A program made the translations under genes and the position numbers. From positions 1 through 11,069 of the forward strand of contig VBFZ01000079.1 in NCBI GenBank assembly GCA_005880805.1: a stretch of 11,069 nt of DNA, read 5' to 3'. Under the pieces are notes generated by a model. It was not told where the DNA came from, ran no database searches, and saw nothing but the letters and a program-made list of their open reading frames with translations. Below, in pieces: positions 1 through 5,725 of this stretch (position 1 is its first letter; the number at the start of each line of letters is the position of its first letter). The stretch comes from Chloroflexota bacterium. GTDB lineage: Bacteria > Chloroflexota > Limnocylindria > Limnocylindrales > CSP1-4.

Positions 1-48
1 CTTCCTCGGTGTAAGCGAGGCGCTCTAACCGGGCTGAGCTAACCGCCC
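1..48 (-). tRNA. tRNA-Val(TAC), 5' part, cut by window edge
   Basis: Read on the minus strand, the segment starts with acceptor strand GGGCGGT, then TA and the D-arm GCTCAG with GGTTAGAGC. The anticodon stem CCTCG/CGAGG closes a 7-nt loop CTTACAC, giving anticodon TAC (plus-strand positions 11-13), which reads valine GTA codons. The variable loop, T arm, 3' acceptor strand and any CCA lie outside the window, so the gene is only about 60% visible. It follows two leucine tRNA genes on the same strand, 191 nt downstream of the nearer one, and may have its own promoter. Confidence 0.9.
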
Positions 49-54
49 CGCGCG

Positions 55-60
55 ACTATA
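55..60 (-). promoter_or_regulatory. Candidate -10 box for tRNA-Val
   Basis: Minus-strand TATAGT matches the TATAAT -10 consensus at 5 of 6 bases and lies 6 nt before the first base of the tRNA, where a transcription start would be expected. No convincing -35 element is seen 16-18 nt further upstream. If used, the primary transcript would have almost no 5' leader. The box is seen in the sequence; its function is inferred. Confidence 0.45.
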
Positions 61-94
61 TCGAACCAGTCGGGGGCGACCAGGAGCTGCCGCC

Positions 95-110
95 ATTCAC
101 CGGTGAATGA
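95..110. repeat. 16-bp palindromic element, copy 1
   Basis: ATTCACCGGTGAATGA begins with a perfect 14-bp palindrome (95-108). A second copy with two mismatches lies at 190-205, so two similar sites fall in the 191-nt spacer between tRNA-Leu(GAG) and tRNA-Val. The symmetry would suit a dimeric DNA-binding protein. A 5-bp stem with a CCGG loop is also possible in RNA, but no T-run follows on either strand, so it is a poor terminator. Function unknown. Confidence 0.5.
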
Positions 111-189
111 GAAGAGGCTCCACCGCGTACGAACGGCACGAGGTTCGCACGGTTCGTGCAGTGAACGAGCGTGCCGGCCGCCGGACCCT

Positions 190-205
190 ATTCAGGGGTG
201 AATGA
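190..205. repeat. 16-bp palindromic element, copy 2
   Basis: ATTCAGGGGTGAATGA differs from the copy at 95-110 at two central bases, which leaves the outer arms ATTCA/TGAAT symmetric and the trailing GA intact. It lies 35 nt past the CCA end of tRNA-Leu(GAG) in transcription order. Sharing both arms and the flank with copy 1 is more than expected by chance in this GC-rich context. A binding site or a remnant of a small dispersed repeat are both possible. Confidence 0.45.
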
Positions 206-239
206 TCAGGATCTGGCAGTGCGCCATCCAGGGAGAAGG

Positions 240-324
240 TGGTGCCCAGGCCGGGACTTGAACCCGGATGAGTTGCCTCATACGCCCCTCAAACGTACGC
301 GTATACCAATTCCGCCACCTGGGC
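240..324 (-). tRNA. tRNA-Leu(GAG)
   Basis: On the minus strand the acceptor stem pairs GCCCAGG with CCTGGGC, followed by discriminator A and an encoded CCA (240-242). The D arm has the leucine-type GTGGCGGAATTGG. The anticodon stem TACGT/GCGTA closes the loop TTGAGGG, giving anticodon GAG (reads CTC/CTT). A long variable arm, TGAG-GCAA-CTCA, marks a class II tRNA, and the T loop GTTCAAGTC is canonical. It lies 41 nt downstream of tRNA-Leu(CAG) and is probably transcribed with it. Confidence 0.96.
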
Positions 325-365
325 AGGTGTCGCGCAACGGCCATCGAGGCGATCCGTGAGAGGGG

Positions 366-453
366 TGGTACCGAGGAAGGGATTTGAACCCATACGCCCT
401 TGCGGGCACTAGCTCCTGAAGCTAGCGCGTCTACCAGATTCCGCCACCTCGGC
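366..453 (-). tRNA. tRNA-Leu(CAG)
   Basis: On the minus strand GCCGAGG pairs with CCTCGGT (first pair a G-T wobble), followed by discriminator A and an encoded CCA (366-368). The anticodon stem CTAGC/GCTAG closes the loop TTCAGGA, giving anticodon CAG, which decodes CTG, expected to be the main leucine codon in a GC-rich genome. The variable arm CCC-GCAA-GGG is the class II type, and the T loop GTTCAAATC is canonical. It begins 24 nt after the stop codon of the broken binding-protein gene, so its promoter must lie inside or before that gene. Confidence 0.96.
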
Positions 454-456
454 GCG

Positions 457-478
457 GACCGACCCGACCGGTTCGGTC
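457..478 (-). other. Hairpin between binding-protein stop and tRNA-Leu
   Basis: A 22-nt inverted repeat with arms GACCGA/TCGGTC, one C/T mismatch and an inner CCG/CGG fills nearly all the space between the stop codon at 478-480 and the tRNA 5' end at 453. No T-run follows, so intrinsic termination is unlikely. A processing signal between an mRNA and tRNA, or simple structure, are the alternatives. Confidence 0.4.
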
Positions 479-2153
479 TACCGGCCGCTCGCGAGGCGCC
501 ATGTTAGCACGTCCCAATAACGATCAGCCGGATCGGAAATCGGCCGCGGAGCGGGTCCCTGGACCCGGTCCGACAGCACCACGACCTCGTCACGGAAGAA
601 CAGCGGCAGAACGTACAGGTTCGCTGCGAGATCGGTTTCGAGCGCCTTGAAGGCCTGCTTCCGAACCTCCGTGGAGGCCGGCCGTCGAGCCGCCTCGAGC
701 AGCGCGTCGAGCGCCGGCAGCTGCAGGCCGGAGATGTTCGATCGGGAGGCGGTCTGGGTCGACGCCAGCAGCGGGTAGAGGTCGGGGTCGAGCCCGACGT
801 TGATATCGAGCGCAGCGGCGCCGAACAGCCCGGTCTGCAGCCGCCCGCCAACAAGATCGGCCGGTGGCATGCCTTCCAGGTCGACGGTGAGGCCGAACCG
901 CGTCCATGCCGCGTCGACCTCCTGCGCCGTCGCCCAGACCAGCGGGCTGGCACTCGCATTCGGCGCCAGCAGCTGCAAGCGGAACGCCGAGGATCCACCG
1001 GGCGCGACCCAACGGCCCTTGACCTGCTTCCATCCGGCAGCCTTGAGCCCGGTGGCGGCCGCCTTGGGGTCGAATTTCACCGGAGCCTGGGCGCTCGGAT
1101 CGGAGGCCCACGACGATGGCGGGATGGGCGTGTCCGCACGCACACCGGTCCCGTCCAGCACGTCGGTGATCAGCTTCGACGTACGCGGACGTCGCGCAGT
1201 TCCCGGTGGCTGATTCGGAGGTTCAGGACGATTCCCGTGAAGGTCGAGCGCGGATACCTGACGAGACGGGAGCCAGGCGACGCGAGGATGTCGTTGGCCA
1301 TCGAGGGCGGGAGGCCGACGGCCGCCTCGAGGTTGCCTTTTCGGAAGTCATCCGCCAGCTGGGCCGGGTCCGAATAGAAGTGGAGCTCAACCTTCACAAG
1401 GTACGGCTGGACGCGCTTCGGACCCGCCGACGGGGCCGCCGGGGAGCCGGCAGGCACAGGCGTGGCGTCCGGAAACGCCGGCTCCAGGTCCGCCTCGAGG
1501 TCGTCCCAACTGACGAGCCGGAACGGTCCCGAGCCGATCGGCGACCGGGAAAACGGGTCGTCGGCCAGGGCCGAGGCGGGCACCCCGGCCAGGATGTGTG
1601 CTGGCAGGAGGGGCTGGGTCGTCGCGTTGAGGAAGCCGGCGACGGGCGTCTTGAGGTCGAACTGGACGGTGCGCGCGTCCAGCGCGCTGACGGCGACCTC
1701 CGCCCACGACTCAGCCGTGGGCCCCGCATATTCCGGGTCCTGGAGGGTCTGGATCGTGAAGACCACGTCGTCGGAGGTGACGGCGACCCCGTCCTGCCAC
1801 ACCGCGTCCGGACGGATCGAGAAGACCCATGAGCTCCCGGCCTCGTCGGTCGACCACCGCTCGGCGAGGTCGGGCACGACCGACCCCTCGGGTCCCAGCC
1901 GCGTCAGGCCGGAGAACACCAGCGCGACGATGTCACGGTCCGCCTGCGTGCTCGCGGTGAGCGGGTTGATCGACGTGGGCCGGCTGAGGATGCCCTCCCG
2001 GTACGCGCGCACGGCCGACAAGGGCGACGCGCTTTCGACCGGTGAGGGAGACGGCCCCGTGCGCCTCGAGAAGGCAGGCGCCGCGATCGCAGCCGAGATT
2101 GCGAGCAGCAGGACCGCTAGCGCGCCGATGACCGCGCGATCGCGCGTCGTCAC
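478..2153 (-). pseudogene. Family-5 ABC solute-binding protein, frame broken
   Basis: This is an extracellular solute-binding protein of the peptide/nickel (DppA/OppA, SBP_bac_5) family, which would deliver oligopeptides or similar ligands to an ABC importer; no permease or ATPase is in view. The chosen GTG start (2151-2153) has GGAG 10 nt upstream. Residues about 8-28 are hydrophobic, ending AIAAPAFS, which suits a signal peptide or membrane anchor; there is no lipobox cysteine. Family landmarks are RPTSINPLTA (58-67), PDLAERW (94-100), the SGPFRLVSW signature (208-216) and, late, PLLASTQTASRSNI and YWDVLTW. The frame breaks near 1179/1180: one frame runs through LRDVRVR and stops at 1170, while the other resumes as SKLITDVLDGTG and ends at 478. 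The family usually has about nine more residues here (an -ALxxAIDR- stretch), so the join looks like a small deletion of about 28 nt rather than a single-base slip. An assembly error is possible. Confidence 0.8.
501..510 (-). promoter_or_regulatory. Candidate extended -10 for the tRNA-Leu pair
   Basis: Minus-strand GTGCTAACAT inside the 3' end of the binding-protein gene fits an extended -10 (TGnTAnnnT). It lies about 48 nt before tRNA-Leu(CAG). The same pattern occurs before secG (2438-2447) and tatA (9500-9509). No clear -35 is visible. The promoter role is inferred from the recurrence and from the need for a tRNA promoter upstream of 453. Confidence 0.35.
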
Positions 2154-2199
2154 GATCGCCACGCTCCGCAGGTCGGCGCAGTGAGGGGGCGGCCTCGGG

Positions 2200-2405
2200 T
2201 CAGCCCGTCGTCGTGGACGGGGAGAAGGCGAATGCCGCGAGGCAGAAGAGGACGAACAGGAATGCTCGATGCCGCGCCGGCTCCGATAGACCGCCGAGTC
2301 GCCGCCGAACGTCCCGGACAGCCCGACCCCGCGCGCCTGCAGCAGGATCGCGGCCATCAGGGCGATGCTCACGAGGATCTGGCCGATGGCCAGGATGGGA
2401 TTCAA
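2200..2405 (-). pseudogene. secG: SecG preprotein translocase subunit, frameshifted
   Basis: SecG is the small, non-essential subunit of the SecYEG channel that assists SecA-driven protein export. The start is taken as TTG at 2403-2405, because GGAGG lies 10 nt upstream and the protein then begins MNPILAIGQILVSIAL, as SecG proteins usually do. Residues 3-22 form the first membrane helix ending in ILLQ, followed by the family-typical loop RGVGLSGTFGG and YRSRRGIE. Near 2261 one base is missing: the original frame continues as SCSSSSASR, while the next frame gives FLFVLFCLAAFAFSPSTTTG and a TGA at 2200-2202, the expected second helix. With one base restored the product is about 68 aa, normal for SecG. 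As it stands, translation runs past the normal stop into the binding-protein frame and ends at 1170. Sequencing or assembly error is a live alternative. Confidence 0.85.
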
Positions 2406-2415
2406 GGAATCGAGT

Positions 2416-2420
2416 CCTCC
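2416..2420 (-). promoter_or_regulatory. Shine-Dalgarno of secG
   Basis: Minus-strand GGAGG sits 10 nt before TTG at 2405. It decides the start: the alternative GTG at 2445-2447 has no comparable site and would add 14 non-family residues. That GTG also overlaps the candidate -10 element. Confidence 0.6.
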
Positions 2421-2437
2421 GCTGACGACAGCGCCGG

Positions 2438-2447
2438 ATGGTAGCAC
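2438..2447 (-). promoter_or_regulatory. Candidate extended -10 promoter of secG
   Basis: Minus-strand GTGCTACCAT gives TGnTACCAT, an extended -10 matching T, A, A and T of the hexamer. Transcription would begin near 2431, leaving a leader of about 25 nt that contains the GGAGG site. It lies in the 96-nt gap after gpmI. No -35 is evident, which extended -10 promoters tolerate. Confidence 0.4.
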
Positions 2448-2486
2448 GGGTCCTTCGCGGCCTTGATCGAGCCTGGTCGGCGCCGG

Positions 2487-2502
2487 AAAATCGCGTTGCG
2501 AT
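2487..2502 (-). terminator. Weak intrinsic-terminator-like hairpin after gpmI
   Basis: On the minus strand ATCGC-AAC-GCGAT folds into a 5-bp stem with a 3-nt loop, followed by TTT then CC. It overlaps the gpmI stop codon by one base. The T-run stands out in this GC-rich DNA, but the stem is short, so it may only attenuate. Confidence 0.35.
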
Positions 2503-4091
2503 CAGCCCGCTGGATCAAGCAGCGAGTGGCCGGTGATCCCCGGCCAGGCGGGCAGGCCGGACAGCTCGAGGAGCGTTGGAGCCACGTCTGCGAGCACACC
2601 GTCGTGCAGCCGGCGACCTTCGACGCAGCGGCCGATGGCAACGATCGGCACCGGGTTGAGGGAATGGGCCGTCACCGGGTCTCCCGCCCCGTCGCGCATC
2701 TCGTCGGCGTTGCCGTGGTCGGCCGTGATCACCAGCAGCGCCCCCGCCCCTTCGGGCGTCCCCTCCTCCACTCGCGCGACCGTCTCCACGACCCGAGCAA
2801 GGCATCGATCGATCGTGTCGAGGGCCGCGATCGTCGCCGGCCAGACCCCCGTATGGCCGACCATGTCCGGGTTCGCGTAGTTCGCCACGATCAGGTCGTA
2901 GTCGCCCGACGCGATGGCCGCGACCAGTGCGTCCGTCACGCCCGGCGCGCTCATCTCGGGCTGGAGGTCGTACGTCGCGACCTTCGGGCTCGGGACGAGC
3001 AGGCGCTCCTCGCCCGGCCAGGGCGTCTCGACGCCGCCGTTGAAGAAGTACGTGACGTGCGCGTACTTCTCGGTCTCCGCCACGTGGAACTGGCGCCAGC
3101 CCGCCTTCGACGCTGCCTCCGCCAGCGACGGAACGGGCTCGGGCGGAAACGCAACCAGAACCGGGAGGCCTTCCTCGTACTCGGTCATGGTCACCACCAG
3201 CAGGTCGGCCGGAACCGGCCCATGCGCTGCCCTGTCGAAGGCGCTGAATTCGGGGTCGGCCAGCGCGTGGGTCAGCTGGCGTGCGCGGTCAGCCCGGAAG
3301 TTGCAGTGGACGACGGGGTCGCGGTCTCGCACGCTGCCGTCGATTTCCTCGATGGCGGTTGGCCGGACGAACTCGTCGTTCTCGCCCCGCGCATATGCCG
3401 CGGTGATGGCGTCCTCAGCCGATGCCGCGCGCTGCCCTGCTCCGTGGACGATGGCGTCGTAGCCGGCGGCCGTGCGTTCCCAGCGCTTGTCGCGATCCAT
3501 CGCGTAGTAGCGACCGCCGACCGTCGCGATGCGGGCGTCCGAGTGGGCCACCGCAAGCCTCCCCTCGAGATCGCGGACGTAGCCCAGCGCGGACCGGGGT
3601 GGCGTGTCCCGCCCGTCGAGCAAGGCGTGAACGCGGACCGATGGGACGTCCTTGCGCGCGGCCAACTGGACGAGCGCCAGGAGATGGCGATCGTTCGCGT
3701 GTACGCCGCCCGGCCCGATGAGGCTGATCAGGTGCAGGCGACCCGTCTGGCGCGCTCGATCGCAGGCTGCCCGCAGGGCCGGACGTTCGAAGAACGAGCC
3801 GTCCTCGATCGCGGTATCGATCCTGGGCAGGTCCTGGAGCACGGGGCCGGCGCCCAGGTTCAGATGCCCGACCTCCGAGTTGCCCATCTGTCCGGGCGGC
3901 AGGCCAACCGCCTCCCCGGACGCCGCGAGCACGGCGTGCGGCCATCGAGCGAGCAGCCCACGCCACGTCGGCATGTCCGCGGCCACAATGGCATCGACCG
4001 AGGGGTCCCGGCCGATCCCGAAGCCGTCGAGTACGACGAGGACGATGGGCCGCGGCCGCGCGACCTCCTTGCCAGCTTCCGAGGCGGTCAC
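2502..4091 (-). CDS. gpmI: 2,3-bisphosphoglycerate-independent phosphoglycerate mutase
   Basis: This cytosolic enzyme interconverts 3- and 2-phosphoglycerate in glycolysis and gluconeogenesis, using two metal ions (usually Mn) and a phosphoserine intermediate. The 529-aa length is normal (about 510-530). It belongs to the alkaline phosphatase superfamily. Visible active-site positions are D22 in VLDGFG, catalytic S72 in GNSEVGH, H131, R161-D162 in DGRDTPP, R194 in GGRYYAMDRDKRW, R266 and R269 in NFRADR, K342 in AETEKYAH, D409 and H413 in NPDMVGHTG, D458-H459 in TADHGNAD and H476 in TAHSLNP. All expected residues are present, so the enzyme should be active. The GTG start (4089-4091) overlaps the tpiA TGA as GTGA, implying coupled translation; a weak GGGAAG lies 10 nt upstream. 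Confidence 0.97.
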   Translation of the reverse strand: MTASEAGKEVARPRPIVLVVLDGFGIGRDPSVDAIVAADMPTWRGLLARWPHAVLAASGEAVGLPPGQMGNSEVGHLNLGAGPVLQDLPRIDTAIEDGSFFERPALRAACDRARQTGRLHLISLIGPGGVHANDRHLLALVQLAARKDVPSVRVHALLDGRDTPPRSALGYVRDLEGRLAVAHSDARIATVGGRYYAMDRDKRWERTAAGYDAIVHGAGQRAASAEDAITAAYARGENDEFVRPTAIEEIDGSVRDRDPVVHCNFRADRARQLTHALADPEFSAFDRAAHGPVPADLLVVTMTEYEEGLPVLVAFPPEPVPSLAEAASKAGWRQFHVAETEKYAHVTYFFNGGVETPWPGEERLLVPSPKVATYDLQPEMSAPGVTDALVAAIASGDYDLIVANYANPDMVGHTGVWPATIAALDTIDRCLARVVETVARVEEGTPEGAGALLVITADHGNADEMRDGAGDPVTAHSLNPVPIVAIGRCVEGRRLHDGVLADVAPTLLELSGLPAWPGITGHSLLDPAG

Positions 4092-4906
4092 CTCGACGCG
4101 GCTTCCCGGAACGCCCCTCCCCCGCGTCTCGCCCGCGCCGTCACGCCTGCCCTGCCGACGATGCCCGCCATCTCGTCCGGTTTGAGCGAGGCGCCACCAT
4201 CCAGCGCGCCGTCGATCGAGGCCTCGTTCATGAACTCGCCGATGTTAGCGGCCGTGCAGCTGCCGCCGTACAGGACGGGAACCGTCTCGCCATGCTCGGG
4301 CAGTCCGAGCTCGTGCAGGGTGCCGCGAATCGAGTCGGCCATGACCGCCGCGTCGGCTCCCGTCGCGTTGCGGCCGGTGCCGATGGCCCAGACGGGCTCA
4401 TAGGCGATCACCAGCCCGCCCCGCACCAGATCTTCCGGTTCGTGGCCGGTCAGCGCTCCGCGAAGCTGGTCCTCGACCACCGCGGCAGCCTGTCCCGTGT
4501 CGCGCTCCACCAGCTGCTCGCCGACGCACAGGATGGGCCTGAGGCCCACCTCGAGCGCGCGGCCGAGCTTGCGCGCGATCAGCTCGTCGGTCTCACCGGC
4601 GTCCCGTCGCCGCTCGGAGTGGCCGAGGATCACCCACGTGGCGAGGCCCGCGAGCATCGGTGCGGACACCTCGCCGGTGTAGGCGCCGGCCAGCTCGTGG
4701 TGGATGTTCTGCGCTCCAACAGCGATCCCGGTCCCGGCGAGCGCATCCCGCACCGGCGCGAGGCACACGTAGGGCGGGCAGATGACGCGCACGACATCGG
4801 GTTCGGCGATCCGGTGGGCGATCGTCCGGGCCAGCTCTCCGGCGTCCGCCGGAGTCGTGTGCATCTTCCAGTTGCCGGCGATGACGATCGGACGGGGTCC
4901 GCTCAC
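4088..4906 (-). CDS. tpiA: Triosephosphate isomerase
   Basis: TpiA interconverts dihydroxyacetone phosphate and glyceraldehyde 3-phosphate in the cytosol. The 272-aa protein shows the complete TIM-barrel catalytic set: N12 and K14 in GNWKMH, the electrophile H96 in ILGHSERR, the base E170 in AYEPVWAIGTG (whose last six residues form the mobile lid), and the phosphate-binding YGGSC and DGALDGGASL near the C-terminus. The C-terminus carries about 18 extra basic, Gly/Ala/Arg-rich residues beyond the usual end, making it slightly longer than the typical 250 aa. GTG at 4904-4906 overlaps the whiA stop as GTGA, and its own stop overlaps gpmI the same way. The adjacent gapA and pgk common in other lineages are not here. 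Confidence 0.97.
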   Translation of the reverse strand: MSGPRPIVIAGNWKMHTTPADAGELARTIAHRIAEPDVVRVICPPYVCLAPVRDALAGTGIAVGAQNIHHELAGAYTGEVSAPMLAGLATWVILGHSERRRDAGETDELIARKLGRALEVGLRPILCVGEQLVERDTGQAAAVVEDQLRGALTGHEPEDLVRGGLVIAYEPVWAIGTGRNATGADAAVMADSIRGTLHELGLPEHGETVPVLYGGSCTAANIGEFMNEASIDGALDGGASLKPDEMAGIVGRAGVTARARRGGGAFREAASR

Positions 4907-5682
4907 GCGCGCGCACCACGCACGGGCTCGTCGTCATGCAGCGCGAGTCGTTCGATGCGCTCGAGGGCCCGCTGGACGGTCGAGCGATGCAGCGACAGCC
5001 GATCGGCCAGGTCGGAGAAGGTCGATTCGGGCGTTTCGCGTCGAGCCGCGGCGATCAGCCGCACGGCGGGGGGCTGTCGCGCGAGACGCCCGTCGGCCTC
5101 CAGGCGATCGATCGCCACGAGCTGGCGGGCGGCCGCCGCAACCGCGCGCTGGAGGTTGGCGGATTCCGCGTTCAGGAGCCGGTTCAGGTCGCCGCGCATC
5201 GCCCGCGCCACCTGGCGCGCCTCGAGCTCGAGGAGCGCCCCGCCGGCGCCGATCCGGCGCAGGAACGTGCCGACCGTGTCTCCGCTCTTCCAGGTCACCA
5301 CTCCCCGCCCGCGACGAATTCGCCAGGAGGCTGGGAGGCCCGATTCGCCGAGCCATCGCGCGAGGACAGGTGCCTGCTCGGGCGGGACCACGAACTCGAG
5401 ATGCGTCCGTGCCGCGGCCAGGCTGAGTGACCCGTGCGCCAGGAATCGCCCGCGCAGATACGCCGTCCGGCAGTGCTCCGGCGCCGACGGCCAGTCGAAA
5501 GCGCGCAAACCGGCCTTGCCGGCACCCAGCCTGACTGCCAGCCGCGCGACCGCTGGCTCCCGCGCGCGATGGTCGGCTCCGAGTCCGGCAAGCTCCGCCT
5601 GTCGGTCACACCCTCGAGCCGGATCGATCGCCGCAAGTTCGGCGCGCAGGGCGGCGACCAGGTCCCGATCGGACGTCGTCAT
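4903..5682 (-). CDS. whiA: WhiA family DNA-binding protein, compact form
   Basis: WhiA combines a LAGLIDADG-homing-endonuclease-like fold lacking nuclease activity with a C-terminal helix-turn-helix. It is a sporulation/division regulator in actinobacteria and affects division and nucleoid organisation in Bacillus. Recognisable parts are the N-terminal helix with CDRQAELAGL (25-34), the second LAGLIDADG-like motif CRTAYLRGRFLAHGS (71-85), the linker NRLLNAESANLQRAV (167-181), and the HTH (about 208-245) ending STVQRALERIERLA. At 259 aa it is about 50 residues shorter than typical WhiA (about 310); the loss falls between residues about 35 and 65, in the first LAGLIDADG repeat. ATG at 5680-5682 is used without a clear Shine-Dalgarno. 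It lies 43 nt after yvcK and overlaps tpiA by 4 nt, in the conserved order rapZ-yvcK-whiA. Confidence 0.92.
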   Translation of the reverse strand: MTTSDRDLVAALRAELAAIDPARGCDRQAELAGLGADHRAREPAVARLAVRLGAGKAGLRAFDWPSAPEHCRTAYLRGRFLAHGSLSLAAARTHLEFVVPPEQAPVLARWLGESGLPASWRIRRGRGVVTWKSGDTVGTFLRRIGAGGALLELEARQVARAMRGDLNRLLNAESANLQRAVAAAARQLVAIDRLEADGRLARQPPAVRLIAAARRETPESTFSDLADRLSLHRSTVQRALERIERLALHDDEPVRGARA

Positions 5683-5725
5683 ATGCGTTCGGGCTTGAAC
5701 ACGACGCTCACGGCGGAAGAGCTCG

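Noticed and set aside
171..359. 62-codon plus-strand frame
   Set aside because: It runs across the tRNA-Leu(GAG) gene on the opposite strand and part of its translation is the tRNA itself.
2200..2210. A deliberate SecG-binding-protein fusion
   Set aside because: The stretch between them (SCSSSSASR through PPPHCADLR) is out-of-frame SecG plus spacer, lacks the second helix, and both genes keep their own start signals.
2250..2270. Programmed frameshift in secG
   Set aside because: No slippery run such as a A/T heptamer and no evident stimulatory hairpin is at the site; a plain one-base loss or sequencing error is simpler.
2463..4403. 646-codon open frame on the plus strand opposite gpmI and tpiA
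   Set aside because: It is the antisense shadow of two intact, motif-complete enzymes; its Arg/Asp/Gly-rich translation resembles no family and is typical of high-GC third-position bias.
4292..5698. 468-codon plus-strand frame opposite tpiA and whiA, and similar long frames at 6302-7327 and 1462-2184
   Set aside because: All are antisense to recognised genes, have no family motifs and no Shine-Dalgarno that outweighs the minus-strand evidence.
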